Shown piece after piece: positions 33,651 to 46,249 of a DNA stretch of 64,000 bases. Under the pieces are notes generated by a model, which did no database searches, was not told the origin of the DNA, and saw only the letters and a list, made by a program, of their open reading frames with translations. The translations under genes were made by a program, and so were the position numbers. Origin of the DNA: Cepaea nemoralis (Eukaryota > Mollusca > Gastropoda > Stylommatophora > Helicidae); assembly GCA_014155875.1 (NCBI GenBank), contig JACEFZ010028294.1, forward strand, positions 395,001 through 459,000. The letters run 5' to 3'. Within the stretch, counting starts at the first letter, position 1; the number at the start of each line of letters is the position of its first letter.

Positions 33651-36600
33651 CTTCTTCTTCTTCAGCTTTCCGAGCCATTGAGGTTCTTTGCTGCAAATAC
33701 AATCCGTCTCCATTCGTCTCTCTGGTGGACCTTCTCTTGCCAGTCGCTGATTCCAAGTGCTTGTAGGTCTGTACATGTATTATCTCTCCACCGTCTTCTT
33801 GGTCTACCTCGGGGTCTACGGTCATTTATTTCCTGAGTGTAAGCGAGTTTTGTTTCCCTATTATCTTCCATTCTTTCTATATGCCCCAGCCATTGTAGTC
33901 TATTAGCCTTCATGATACCAGTGATTAGCGGGGACTTAAACAGATCATAAATGTCTTTGTTACTTCTTCTTTTCCACTCTCCACTTTGTGTATCCCTAAT
34001 GGGTCCAAAGATGCGTCTTAAAATTTTGTTCTCAAAGGTTGTAACAAGGCTTCGTCTCCTTTCGTTGTACTCCAGGTTTCAGAGCCATACAGCACAACTG
34101 GTCTGATCAGTGTTTTGTATATTGTGATCTTGGTGTTACGAGATAGCGCCTTTGATTTTAGTAGATGTTGTAGTGCATAGTATATCTTATTTCCAGAGTT
34201 GATTCTAGTTTGTATTTCTTCCCTTATGATGTTGGAGCAGTTGAAGATTGTACCCAGGTATTTGTATGTTTCCGTTCTTTTAATGGTCATATTATCTATT
34301 TGTATGTGGCCAGAGTTTTTAGCCATTCCGTCTCTTGAAATTACCATATATTCTGTCTTATCTTGGTTGATAACCAGCCCCATCTGTTGGGCTTTTTCCT
34401 TTAAGTGAGTCAATATTTCCAATGTCTTTTGTTCACTTTGCCCTATAATATCTATATCATCTGCATAACCAAGCAGCTTGGATGTTCCTCCAATATCACA
34501 TTCCTCCTTTAGCTTCCTTACAACTTTCTCTAGAGCCAGATTGAAGAGTAGCGGCGATAGTGCATCACCCTGTTTCAAGCCAGATGTTATTTGGAAGGGG
34601 TCTGATTTCCTGCCTTTATATGTTACTATATTATAAGTATCTTCCATGCATAGTCTGGTCATTGTTGATTAACTTCCTTGGTATTCCAAATTCCTGCATA
34701 GCATTCCATAGACTATTCCTATGGACACTATCATAAGCCTTTTTAAAATCCACAAAAATGTTATGGAGATCTCTTTTATATTCCCAATGTTTCTCGGCTA
34801 TTTGTCGTAAGATAAATATCTGATCTATTGTTGATCTGTTTTGTCTAAAACCCGCCTGGTAGTCACCTAATATGTCTTCTGAATATGGTTTTAGTCTATT
34901 TAGTAATACTGCGGATAGTATCTTATAGCTTGTGGACAGTAGTGATATTCCTCTATAATTTCCACATTGGAACTTGTCTCCTTTCTTAAAGATAGGTATC
35001 AATAATGACTCTTTCCAGTCATGGGGTAATTCTTCTGTCCTCCAGATTGTTATTATTAGTTCGTATAGCTTTAGATGTAATGCATGGCCACCTGCCTTTA
35101 TAAATTCAGCAGCAAGTTCCATCAGTCCCAGTTGCCTTATTGTTTTTAAGTCGTGTGATTACATATAGGATTTCTTCAAATGTAGGTTCTTCAATTTGTG
35201 GTTCGCATGTTAGAACCTCTTCCTGTGGGAAAATGTTACTTGGAGCTTCACAATTTAGTAATTCAATAAAATATTCTTTCCATGTGTTGCACATTTCCTT
35301 TTTTGTCTTTTAAACCATATGTGTTTTGTTGGTGCCCTCGTTTCATTGACTTCAGTTCTTTAAAAAATTTTCTGGATTCATTTTTCTGGTGATTAGTTTC
35401 AATATCTTTGATTATATTACTCATATATTCTCGCTTCTGCTGTCTGACTATTTTTGTAGCCTCTTTACATTCATTTCTATAATGCTCTTCCTTTTGGATG
35501 TTGTTGATGTCATTTAACCATACATGTCTGGCATTCTTCTTCCTAATGACTGCTTCTTCACATTTTTGATTGAACCATCTGTTCTTTCTATGCGTGGTTA
35601 ACACACCGAGACATTCTTCTGCGGTAGATTGAATTGTATTCTTGATGTTCAACCACCAAGTTTGGTCAACGCTTTCCTCCAAAGGGTTTTGCAGAGTTTC
35701 AAGTTTACATTTTATTTCATCTGTAAATTTCTCTTTGACTGTAGTGTCTTGTAGTTTTTCTCTGTTATATGTTGGGTGTAATCTTTGTAATTTAGTATAG
35801 AAAGCTCTCTTAAGTTTTATTTTAAATTTTGCTCCAACGAGGAAGTGGTCACTGTGGCACTCAGCTCCTCTATAACTTCTGACTTGCTGTATGTTTGATG
35901 CATTTCTGTTGTTAATTAAAATGTGATCTATTTGATTATAGGTTCTCTTGTCACATGATTTCCAAGTTTGTTTGTGTATATCCTTTCTTTGTAGTCTGGT
36001 ACTGCTAATCTGCAGTCCTTTGGCTTCTGCCAGGTTGATGACTCTCCATCCATTATCATTTGAAGTTGTATGTAGGCTTTCCATACCGGCCACTTTTTTA
36101 TTAGTTTGCTCTCTACCTATTTTTGCATTGAAGTCTCCCAGCACAATCAGGATGTCCTGTTTGGGGGTTTCTTCTATGACATCTTCCAGATCATTATAAA
36201 AGTCTTCTTTAATATCATCTTCTTTCTCTTCAGTAGGTGCATGTACATTAATCATCGTTATATTATTCCATTTACCTTGTATTCGTAATTTACTAATCCT
36301 GTCATTAAAAGCTTTAAAGTTTAAAACGTTCCCCCATAACTCTTTTTTGATGACAAATCCTGTTCCTAATTCATGTTTATTTTGGGTGTTTCCTCCATAT
36401 ATTATAATCATTCCATTTTGCTCTAAAGTACCCTCTCCTGGCTACCTTATTTCTTGAATTGCTGTTATATCCATTTGATATTCAACCAGCTCCCGGGTTA
36501 GTTCTTTGGCCGCTCCAGCTCGATATAGTGTCCGCACATTCCATGTTCCAAATCTCAAAAGTCCTTTAACGTTCCAAGGTCATTGTCCAGATAAGTCAGT

Positions 36601-36814
36601 CCGATATCGAGGCTCATGTATTTGTTTCGTAACAAAGAAAGGTTTTTACAAAGGTGGGGATGTTAACCCCACGCTTCAACCCCCAACCTGGAGGACCAGG
36701 GTGTTTCTCTTGGGAGGCCCTGCTGGTAGCTATGCTACCGCCGGCATAGCTCTCAGGGTCATTGAGAAACTCAAGCTCCCCCACCACGACAAGGTTGAAA
36801 CACCATCGGGGGAG
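33651..36814 (-). mobile_element. Full-length RTE-like non-LTR element (dead ORF)
   Basis: A 3.16-kb element with perfect 11-bp TSD, a GAA tail at its 3' end (left), and a 5' start matching SNLPRWCFNLVVVGELEF. It carries an endonuclease: FGTWNVRTLYRAGAAKELT, then 35263-36411 with VLGDFNAKIGREQ and CHSDHFLVGAKF. The RT is at 34018-35122 (NYRGISLLSTSYKI, VDFKKAYDSVHR, SGLKQGDALSPLLFNLALE, LLGYADDIDIIGQ). The C-terminus is RLQWLGHIERM...RGRPRRRWRDN. A TAG replaces the expected Trp after IQEIR near 36440, and three frame changes follow. It is recent by its TSD but not coding-competent. Confidence 0.88.
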
Positions 36815-36825
36815 ATTTGACAATT
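36815..36825 (+). repeat. Target-site duplication, right copy
   Basis: ATTTGACAATT, identical to 33640-33650. Confidence 0.88.
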
Positions 36826-37400
36826 ACAGTTTTTTTTTTTTTTTAATCAGTGTTTCCCCAGTGTAAATTTGAACAAACAACAGATTCAAAATAACCTCAA
36901 ATTGACCATATATGCAGCTGCCCTCCTTTTCTCTGTCTGATCTAGAAATTTTAGATTTATTTCATGATTTAATCAGCAACGGGAAAAACTAAAGAACTCA
37001 GACAAGCTGCAGAAATAACTATCCCAAAATTTCAAATGATTGGCTGAAAAATATGGATGACTGAAGACACCTTAAAACTAATGGAAACAAGAAGTGACAA
37101 CAAAAACAGCTATGAAAAATATGAAGAGATTCAAAGAAAAATTATAAAAGTATGCAAAGAGGCTAATACAAAATTTTTTAAAAGCAAGGCATGAAGAGAA
37201 CTGCATGGAAACTGAATAACATCATAACACTCAAAATACCAAACTATTGCACACAATATCTAATAAATAAACTAATAATAGAACACCCACATCAACGGGT
37301 AGCCTCAAATCCAAAGACGAAGGTGGATATGCAAACGCAGGACAGGAGAAAAATGCCTGGTCATCATGACCCTAGCAAGCCTGCACCCTGAAAGTGTAAG
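36826..37400 (+). pseudogene. Older RTE copy, right of nested insertion
   Basis: It starts ACAG, a T run and AATCAGTGTTTCCCCAGTG, the same flank as the empty site at 27.4 kb. Further on, SWMTEDTLKLMETRSDNKNS and YEEIQRKIIKVCKEANT fit the stretch between endonuclease and RT in RTE elements. Stops are frequent. Confidence 0.6.
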
Positions 37401-37531
37401 GAAGGTAAAGGGGCTGAAACATTCGGTAAAGGGGGACTGCCTCCTGTTGTGCTAGGTCTGCGGCTGACTTTTTACCACTTTCAGTGATTGTGAAATGGTC
37501 TATGATTCACATCCAGCTTTTGCTATATCAT

Positions 37532-38174
37532 CATCATCATCATCATCAAGTGCCGTGCCGGCTGGCGTAGGCGTTCATGGCTCTCCATAGATCTCGGTCT
37601 TTGGTTTTCTGGATCAACTCTGCTGCTGATATTCCTCCATGCCACCGTCTCAATCCATCCAGCATCACTTCTCTTGGTCTACCTCTGCCTCTCTTCCCCT
37701 CGATCTTTCCAGTTGTTACGATGTTCTCCAATGCCTCTCTTCTCATCACATGACCGAGGAAAGCTGTTTGTCTCTGTCTTATTGTTGTATATAATGTTCT
37801 AGTTTCGTTAGCCTGTTTCAGGCAGTCGTCGTTAGTTACTCTGGCAGTCCAAGGAATTCGCAACATTCGTCTCAGGAACCACATCTCTGTTGCTTCTAAT
37901 TTCTTCTTAATTTGTTCATTTACATTCCAAGATTCACTGCCATACAGCAAAACCGGTTCTACATAGCATTTCATCACTCTCTTTCTTACATTCAGTGATA
38001 GTGACTTATTGCATAAGATACTCTTCATTTTCTGAAATGTGGCTTTTGCCTGCCCTATTCTGCTCCTAATCTCTGTTGTACATCTTCCATCTGATATTAT
38101 AAATGCCCCTAGGTATCTAAAATTATCAACTTGGTTAAGGATTTTCCCTTCTATTTCTATGTCACATTTTGGTG
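37532..38174 (-). mobile_element. RTE family 2, 5'-truncated copy with TSD
   Basis: Perfect 11-bp TSD TGCTATATCAT at 37521-37531 and 38175-38185. The 3' end (left) is a CAT-repeat tail next to GCCGGCACGGCAC. The minus-strand frame is open throughout: NFRYLGAFIISDGRC, VMKCYVEPVLLYGSESW, MWFLRRMLRIPWTARVTN, CLKQANETRTLYTTIRQRQT, FLGHVMRREALENIVTTGK. This is the last 200 or so codons of the RT. It is the best local reference for the seed of the 10.8-kb satellite. Confidence 0.87.
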
Positions 38175-38637
38175 TGCTATATCATACGAAAAAATAAATA
38201 CAAGCTGGCCAGCAAGAACTATTTCTATCAGCAGCAAAGTGCTGAAGCATGGCTGGATTTGGTCATGACACCACTTTGACTTGCTTTCAAAGCTGATTCT
38301 CCAGGAAAAAGTTGAAAGCAAACAAGGGAAAGATAAAGAAAAGTTTGGACTGAGAACATTAAAGAATGCACAGGCCAATGTATTCCAGCACTTATACATA
38401 TCACTGAGGATATGGAATAATGGAGATATCAGAGGGCTCATGATTCCATCACAAATGTTCTATGACTCACAACAAAGGTTCAAGGTTGATAAATATGATG
38501 ATGATGATTGAAAAAAACTGCATTTTATACATGCTTCAATAAAAATAATAGCCTACACTAGTTATTTCCTGCATATATTTTCTCAAAAATTACTGGAGAA
38601 TGCTTAAGAAGAATTGTAAAGTGAAAAATGTACTCAC

Positions 38638-38729
38638 AAGCGATGCTGTGCCGCACGTGCATTACCAGCTTTAGTCATATAGGCTGTTTCTTTCATGGCA
38701 GTAACCCCCATCACCGACACATCGATGTT
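38638..38729 (-). CDS. vWA gene exon 8 of those seen
   Basis: Acceptor TTCTATCACTATCAG, donor GTGAGT. It encodes NIDVSVMGVTAMKETAYMTK and AGNARAAQHR, ending two bases into a Leu codon that the next exon completes. It lies C-terminal of the vWA core. Confidence 0.8.
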
Positions 38730-38905
38730 CTGATAGTGATAGAAATAATTCCAGTCCATTACAGCAATTCAAAGGCAACAACATTGTTGGCAACAAAATT
38801 ATGAAGTATGACCACCTTTAATTAAAACTCTTCAAAGGATTGTTATTTATTCAAAAAACAAGAGTTGTATTGTATTTGTGTGTCTTCTTTTGTTGCTTCA
38901 GACTT

Positions 38906-39317
38906 TTATCCTCCATTAGAGCACGGTCCTTCAAACAACTCTTCATAAAATGTCCCATATATTGCACTCTTCTGCAACTCCTTCCATGTCCAATTCATAA
39001 TATGTGTCTTTAATTCCATTTCATTTTTTCTAATAGTTATGCTATCTTTCCCAATTCTTTGGATGGATTCATGCCAGAAATATTCTATTTCATTTGCTCT
39101 ACAACTATGCTGTCTTTCCCAATTCATTGGACATATGCCAGGAAAATTATGTTTAAATGTTATGTTTAATTCTGCTTTGTCTCTACTACCAGCTCTGCTA
39201 TTTTTTTCTAACTCATTGTATGTAAGTAAAAAGTAGGTCAAGTACCCTTTTTTTATTTTGCTTTAGACACATTGGGCATAAGGTGCTAGACCCATATTTA
39301 ATAGATCAATCAGCACT
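38906..39317. other. No gene seen
   Basis: AT-rich intron. A CTATCTTTCCCAATTC word repeats near 39043 and 39110, but there is no coding evidence. Confidence 0.4.
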
Positions 39318-39487
39318 CAGTCGGTGATGGGGTCAGTATCACACCAGCCACATTTACTTCCCAAGACATTTTCTGGTACCCATTTTAGGCTGGGTCAATT
39401 TTAAATTTGGATCCACCTCAATGAGAATCAAACCCGTGACTGCCAGGTGACAGGCAAGCATCTAGCCACTATGCCACCATGGCTCCC
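39318..39487 (-). repeat. tRNA-derived SINE family D, complete
   Basis: The reverse strand begins GGAGCCATGGTGGCATAGTG (A box TGGCATAGTGG) and has a B box (GGGTTTGATTC) about 45 bp later. The body carries GGGTACCAGAAAATG and GGGAAGTAAATG, as in the other family D copies. Confidence 0.78.
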
Positions 39488-39509
39488 TCCTTGTATGTAC
39501 GCTAGTAAT

Positions 39510-40330
39510 TGTTAGTTAGTTAGTCGCGGTTCCAACTTCACAGCAATTGGTCGTCCCCATTATGCTCCGTTCCTGTGCCAGTGAATACCACACAAAATGC
39601 TCCTCACTACACTATGTGAATAGACAGGAGTCTCGGCAAGCCAACTGCCCACACAAGTACACTGTGCATAATGCCGCCGCCAGAATGCCAACACAAAAGT
39701 CCTACACTAAAAATACAGTTCATCGGCGATGGAATCGGCAGTCACCAGAAAGACTTCATTGACCCGGGTGTTATCTCATATGGCTCTTTCCGCAGGGCAA
39801 CCCGCTGAAAAGCACCGCACAAAGCACAAACTCCGTAGCTCCAGCGATGACTCCCAGAAAACTGCACTCGTGAACCGAAAAGGCAAGCCAGTCAATTCAG
39901 CAACAGCTGGTCACCACCATTTCCAACATGCAGTTCATGCTATGAACAACCACGGACAGATGTAAAAGCATTCCACGCAAAATTCACATATACACTCACT
40001 CAGTAGCAGGGCGACGGAACCATGCACTACCAGTCCAAAAAGAGGAAAATGTGAAAGCAAACCGCAGCCACAAGCGTAAACACTCCAGAGGCCCTAACGG
40101 TTTAAATGCCTATCAGCCATGTTGGGGACTGAAAGTCCCAACAGACTGTAGAAGTCTCAGCCCAAAGCCTCCTTAGTTGCCTCTTATGACATGCATGGAA
40201 GGCAACAGTGTTACTATTCTTTGCTTCCCATATGGGCCCCGGCAACACACGAGCGACACTAGTAATATTCTTAACAAGCCTTAAGGATTTATTTCCCCCC
40301 GTTAGCAATCAGATTGTTGTGTGCAATGGT
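39510..40330. repeat. Composite repeat block incl. SINE-A copy and possible mollusc-type SINE core
   Basis: It starts TTGTTAGTTAGTTAGTCG, similar to the start of family G at 28755. At about 39730-39865 lies a reverse SINE family A copy (ATATGGCTCTTTCCGCAGGG, GCACAAACTCCGTAGCTCC). At 40160-40250, TTAGTTGCCTCTTATGACAT GCATGG followed by CCCATATGGGCCCC resembles the conserved core of SINEs known from molluscs. That comparison is from memory and tentative. Confidence 0.5.
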
Positions 40331-40620
40331 TGTTTAAATTTGTTGAATATAATGTTCAACTTACACCAGGTTTAAAGGCAAAGGTATTCTCACGTCAGCT
40401 GCTGCCGTAGATTTGTGAATGTCTAGGCATGTATACTAGGTTGTGACATAGTTTGGTGGGGTAATCAATTCTTTTTCTCATTTCTTTTCCTTCTTACACA
40501 ATTTCCCCAAAATTCTGAAAATTTTCTGGTGTCCATTACACCAGGGGCCAAAGTCTAACAGATTTGCACGGGTCTGAACAAACCTTGCCAATGAAGATTT
40601 CACCTAGGCCACTGTCTTTA

Positions 40621-40745
40621 TACGGAGCTGTGGTAGCACAGTGGCTTGTATGCTTGCTTGCCAATGCAGTAGTTATGTGTTCAAGTTCTCATCAAGGTTA
40701 AGTTAGTTGCAGATTCTTTACAGGATGTAGCAGTCAACCCCAGCA
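40621..40745 (+). repeat. tRNA-derived SINE family F
   Basis: A box TGGTAGCACAGTGG and a weak B box (GTGTTCAAGTTC). The body ends in GATGTAGCAGTCAACCCC. A related copy is at 54562-54725. Confidence 0.62.
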
Positions 40746-40907
40746 ATTTTTTTGGCTGTTCGGTAGTTTTCCATAGCTTTCTGAATGACTGGCACTCATA
40801 CCATTATATGAAAACCAATTCCAGGCTGCCAAATCATGTGCAGCTGTTTCGGGTGTGGTATGTGAGATTACGAATTGCATCCGTAACCATTTAGCCATAA
40901 AACTATT

Positions 40908-41082
40908 GAGGTGGATTATTTTAATTGACCTGAACTCCCAGGTTGACCTCAGCCTTAAATTGGCACCAGGAAATGCCACTGGGAATAAAGGCAGCTGGCA
41001 TGATATTGACCACATCGCCCTTGAGGTACCAGGTGGTCTATAAAAATATGGGGCTGTCACCATATACTTAATATGCCTTGAG
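40908..41082 (+). repeat. SINE family D body
   Basis: GTGGATTATTTTAATTGACC, then GGCACCAGGAAATGCCACTG and CCTTGAGGTACCAGG match the family D copies. No A or B box is seen at this end. Confidence 0.6.
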
Positions 41083-41378
41083 GGTAGGTCAGCATGGCCG
41101 AATGGATAAGAATGTGTGTTCCTAAACATCCGGTATGTTGATGCCGAGGTAAGGGGTTCAACTCCTACACCAGACAGTTGTATTAAAATGTTGACCTTTC
41201 GTCCTTGACTTGGGGATGTAAATTACAAGTACCTCTGAAGTCGGAGTGGGTTCATCTGATGGTGAGGGACACTGTTAATAGGGAAAGATAATCCACATGC
41301 AAAATTTAGTCCAGCACTACTATAAATAGTGTGTATGGACTACGCTTGAGTTCAAAGCGAGCGAGCGCAAAAAAAATA
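41083..41378 (+). repeat. tRNA-derived SINE family C, complete
   Basis: A box TGGCCGAATGG near 41095 and B box GGGGTTCAACTCC near 41155. The body carries GACTTGGGGATGTAAATTAC and GTGTGTATGGACTACGC. It ends in an A-rich tail. Other copies are at 42241-42513 and, partial, at 2327. Confidence 0.8.
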
Positions 41379-41399
41379 ATAATTAATAAATATGCCTTG

Positions 41400-41815
41400 A
41401 GGTGTGCAAGTGTCCTTTACTTGATTACAGTGTTGGTATTTATGTGCACCTATCATTGTGCCACAAGGCTCCTACTCAAGTTTGTCTGCTTCAATACATA
41501 TTACAGATCCTGCATATTTTCCTGGCTGTACGTCTGCTTCTTTCTCCTGCCTCTTTTCCTTCTTAAATGTCGATCTCGAGCAGACACTGGCAATGATGAT
41601 TCCCCAATCCTCTGAAATTGATGTTGATTATATTATTACTTGTTGCCCAGCTGTTTCAGCTTTCCACATCCTGTATTCCTCTGCCTCTCTTGCTGAGAAA
41701 TTTCCCACATATGACCAATGTGTCTATTCCACCTTTTCTGCTGATATTCACCAATTTGTCTTTTCCTTATGATTTTGCTGAGTGATCTAGAAATGCCTGT
41801 GGCCGTGAATACCAC
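41400..41815. other. Unrecognised stretch, possibly decayed repeat
   Basis: CTCGAGCAGACACTGGCAATGATGATT...CCAATCCTCT recurs in altered form at about 46140-46175 (TAGAGCAGACGTCAATGATC, CCAATCCTCT). It suggests an undescribed dispersed repeat. No coding evidence. Confidence 0.4.
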
Positions 41816-42042
41816 AGTATTTGTTAAACAGGTGTTTACACATTAACATAACAGTATCCTTTTGAATGATATATTCAATTTAATAGAATCCCCGCCTGTT
41901 TTTCACACCACTTTTACTTTTGTTGCTATTAATTGCTTTGGTAAATGTTCACCTTTTTGTTTTGCAAATGTCGATTTTGAAACAACACAGTATGGCAATA
42001 TTATAATTTATCAGAAGATAGTTTAACGATTGAAAACCAGCA

Positions 42043-42240
42043 TCAAGTGGCAAGTCTTTTGCTGAGTGTTGCTCTGATCACAGTCTGTTGGAAAGACTCT
42101 GGATCCTTCACCAGCTCCTCTGCCTCACGAATTTTTATACCCAGGTTGTCTGTTATGTATACACAATCATGTTGGTTGACCACAGCCTCATTTTCCACAA
42201 ACATTGCCTTCAAATACTTTAAACCACTGTGGCATTTGGG
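42043..42240 (-). pseudogene. Non-LTR element C-terminal fragment
   Basis: The minus strand reads LGIKIREAEELVKDPESFQQ and TVIRATLSK. Compare GMKMHEAGELAKYRES at 58.6 kb. This resembles the end of several RTE-like RT proteins, where an alpha-helical segment precedes the stop. Confidence 0.5.
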
Positions 42241-42513
42241 AGATGAAAACTTCCGGTGTGCTGATGCCAAATTAGCGAGTTCAACCCTTACATGGGTCAG
42301 CTAAACTAAAATGTTGACTTCTCATCATTAACTTGGGGACGTAAATTACAAGTACCTCAGAAGTCGGAGAGGGTTCATCTGAAAGCAATGGACACTGGTC
42401 ACAGGGAGAACTAATCCAAATGCAAAAATCAGTCCATTGCACTAGAAGTAGTAGCACGTGTATGGACTACACTTGAGTTCAAAGTGAGTGAATGCAACAA
42501 TATATATATATAT
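42241..42513 (+). repeat. SINE family C, with (TA)n tail
   Basis: It keeps a degraded B box (GAGTTCAACCCTT) and the body words GACGTAAATTACAAGTACC and GTGTATGGACTACAC. It ends in ATATATATATAT. A family 3 RTE copy starts directly after. Confidence 0.75.
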
Positions 42514-44950
42514 CAGGTGCCATCTCCACAATTAAGGTTGGCTGCAATGGATCTCCAACACTGTCTGTCTCTCGCCCTGACTGTACATTCTGTCAGGCTG
42601 ATGTTCGTCCATCTCTTGGTGTTATCTTCCCACTTGTATCGTTGTCTACATCTTGCTCGCTTGCCCTCAACCTTGCCTTCCAGTATGGTTTTTATAACAG
42701 TATCATGTCTTTTAACATGGCAAAATATTTCACTTGCCTCCTTTATTCCTTTCATCAACTCTCTCTTCATTCCCAATTTTTCTAGACCCTCTGTATTTGA
42801 TTGCTTTTGTTTCCATGAAATACGACATATTCGTCTGTATATCCACTTCTCCTGGGCCTCTATTCGACTTTCTAGTTGCTTTTTCAATGTCCAGGCTTCC
42901 GCGCCATACAGTAGAATATGCTTAACATTTGACAATTCTCATTTTTAATGCGTTGATAATCTCTCTAGATGTTAATAATGATTTCATGCAGTTGAAAGCA
43001 TTTTTGGCCATTCCTATTCTCTTTGTGATTTCCATTTCACTTCTGCCATCATCTGTTATTATATGTCCAAGATAAGAGAAACTTGTTACTTGTTCTAGTA
43101 TATCCCCGTTGACTGTGATGCTCATTGATGACCTTTCCTTTTCACTACTAATTATCATAGATTTTGTTTATTGGATGTTAATATCTAAGCCACATTCTGC
43201 ACTATGCCTGTTTACTTGTTCCACTAAGTCTTTTAACTCTTGCTTGCTTTCTGCTAGTAACACGGTAACGTCAGCATACCTAAGATTGTATGATTCTTCC
43301 ATTGATGTTAAGTCCAGGCAGTTATTTCCGCTAATAGACGCCACTTGTTCCCAGTACAAGTTAGTAATAAGTCTGATGTCCTTTCCGTCAACTCCTATAT
43401 CTTGAAGGCATGTAATTAGTCGTTCATGTTGTACTCCCAACAAAAGCTTTCTTGTAGTCTATAAAACAAACATATATACTTTTCTGAACTTCTATATATT
43501 TTTTTAATTAACATCCTCAAACAGATAATTGCTTCTCTGGTGCTGCTGTTTTTGTGGAAACCACATTGTTTTTCAGCTACTCCCTCATCTATGTTATGTT
43601 GAATTCTTTCTTGTATGACCTTGAGTAGTATCTGGGTTATGTGGCTCATTAAGCTAATAGTTCTGTAATCCTCACAATCAACAGCTCTTGGCTTCTTTCG
43701 TAGTGTGATGAAAATGGATGTTTTCAAGTCCTTGGGGATGTACCCAGTATTATATATATGTCATTACATAATTCTGAGATAGTATCAATGCCAAAGCTGG
43801 ATAAGGATTTTATCATCTCTGTTGTTATCTTGTCAGGACCTGCAGCCTTTCCTACTTTCATCTTTTTAATAACCTTGTACTTCAGACTTTAATATGTTTG
43901 GTCCATCTTGAGTATTATACAATGTTGGTTTATTGACCCTGCTGCCCCAGAATAAATCTTCTGTTTACTCTGACCATCTTTTTTATTATGTCGGTGTTAT
44001 CAATTATAATTTCTCCATCTTTTATTCTGATACAACCGTTTCCTGTTATATAATTTTCCTTCTTTGTAAATCTTGTTATATATTCATGTAGTTCTTTTGA
44101 GTTGTGTTTTATTTCCAGATCCTCTATTTCTTTGCGTTATTTCTGCAACCACTCTTCTTTGGCAACTCTGCATGTGTGACGTATTTCTCTATCCATTAAT
44201 ATATACTCTGCAGTGTTCTTTGCTATATTTCTTTGAGTCATTTTGCTCGAGATTTCATCGGTTATCCATAATTGTTTTTTCCTATTTATCTTCACTGGAA
44301 AGGTGGTATTTGAAATCTGTATACTGGTTTTTAAACATTCCCATTTTGTATTAATTTTAACCTCAAGATTTTCACATCTATAATGTTCCATACTTTCAAC
44401 AATTAGCCTATGATACTTATTTTTTACTTCAACCAGGTATAGTTGACTTTTGTCTGGTTGTTTCAATGCCGATATATCTATTTGAAGTGTCTTCAATGTC
44501 CTTATTACTGTGATTTTAAGTTACATTTGTAATTTTAAGACTACAGGATTGTGGTCAGAGTTGTTATCAGCACCAGGGTATGTTTTGGCATTTTAACATT
44601 GTTTTTAAATGTATTTCTAATCATAATGTAGTCAATTTAGTTTCTTGTTCTATCTCCAGGGCTTTTCCATGTATACAGTTTCCTAAGGTTGTATTGGAAA
44701 AATGTGTTACAAACAATAAGATTGTTTTCTTCACAGAACTGTAGCAGCCAGTCTCCTCTGTCATTTCTGTTTCCCATACCATGTTGTCCTACTATCTGCT
44801 TATATTTATTTTTTCCAAATTTTGCGTTCATGTCTCCCATGACAATTAGGACCTTTGATGATTTTACAACTTTCAGTGTTTGTTGTAGTTCTTCATAATA
44901 TTCTTCTAGCTGTGCATCACTGTAATCAGTTGTTGGAGCATACATCTGAA
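42514..44950 (-). pseudogene. RTE family 3 (BovB-like), nearly complete but broken
   Basis: From right to left the minus strand has the endonuclease (VLIVMGDMNAKFGKNKYKQI, LYTWKSPGDRTRN at 44637-44945), linker frames, the RT (DCEDYRTISLMSHITQILLK at 43416-43727, then NLRYADVTVLLAESKQELKD at 43168-43443), the YLGHIITDDGRSE block and the C-terminus (LLYGAEAWTLKKQLESRIEA, WIYRRICRISWKQKQSNTEG, ending NLNCGDGT). The catalytic YADD is YADV and several frames are shifted, so it is dead. The 3' end (left) abuts a TA-repeat. A 3' end of the same family lies at 62985. Confidence 0.85.
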
Positions 44951-45095
44951 GAATTACTATGTCGAACGGTATATATATTCACCATATGAAGATGTATTTT
45001 TTAAACTTTTCTAAGAGTAAATTAAAGATTGTTTTCTATAAAATTAAACACAAGAATATTTATTCTAGAGATGTAAATATTGTGTGCATAAATAC

Positions 45096-45191
45096 CTCTT
45101 CCATATCCTTTCGGTTGGTAGTTGTGGGAGCAGATTTACTGAGCACTCGTAAGCACCTCATGCCATCAGGCCGTGTGTATGTAATCTGAAT
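45096..45191 (-). CDS. vWA gene exon 7 of those seen
   Basis: It encodes IQITYTRPDGMRCLRVLSKS and APTTTNRKDMEE in phase 0. The acceptor chosen is TTGTTTTGTATCAG; a second AG six bases later would drop two residues. The donor GTATTT is weak. The sequence fits the beta-sandwich that follows vWA in Sec23/24-like and related proteins (inference). Confidence 0.78.
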
Positions 45192-45199
45192 CTGATACA

Positions 45200-46245
45200 A
45201 AACAAGGGCAATAATAGTTTGTAATGCTTAAGATCATAAATTGTATTATTAATTATAATTCACATCAATATTGTTCAGGAAAATTATGAATTTTTATTGG
45301 CATTAGTAGTTTGTTTTTAACTGAGTGGTTGTTTATTATTGTAAATCTGTTATCATTTCTGCATTGGATGTCTTAACACATTCTATACTAGCAAAAACTA
45401 TTTACTTAATACAATTAAGCAGCACAAATTTGTCTAAAGAAAAGCATATATGTGTAGGCTAATGAATAAAAATATAGTGTGGTGTTTAATAAAAAATATG
45501 CCAAGAAAATTATATTACTTAAGCATCAAAATTATAGAAACAAAGCATGTAAACTTGCAAGTCATCTACTCAATATGTTCAAATTAGGAAAAAGTCCATT
45601 CTGTACAACATAATATACATGAATGTAAATTATATAAAACACAGTTTACAATTTTGGTCTTTAGTCAATGTCACAGAAAAGACTATAGAAATTTCAAAGT
45701 GCTGAAAAACAACAATAAAGTTTATATCTGAAACCAGAATCAACATCTGAGAAAGAATGCAAGAAGAAAATACAATAGATAAATAACAAATTCAGAGTAG
45801 ATGTGCGTGAACAAATAAATTACTGTTATAATAGGGTCACACAGCTTGTTTAAAAGACAGAAATATACCTGATATCTCATTTTTAATGAAGCAAAATAAG
45901 TATGTTAAGATCCTGTACAGAAATAACAAATACAAACTCATATACTACATGCCAGAATTGCACTTTGGCTGTATCTGGCAGTTCTTCCGATGTATATTAT
46001 TATCTTGATGGGTGTTAGTGTTTATATTATAATGCAATGTGATACATCACAACATTGTTATGATAATTCATATGCTATTACAAGAAAAGATGTGGTCAGA
46101 TTTCTGTAATAATTATCTTTCTTTTTCATGTGCCTTGTCTAGAGCAGACGTCAATGATCATTACTATCCAATCCTCTCTGTATATGATATTTTGATCAAA
46201 CTGATATTCCTAACAGAGCTAGGCTTCATTAGAAAGCAGCAAGTT
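45200..46245. other. Intron, no gene seen
   Basis: AT-rich, without recognisable exon, repeat array or coding frame, apart from the small shared word near 46140 described at 41400. Confidence 0.55.
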
Positions 46246-46249
46246 AAAA

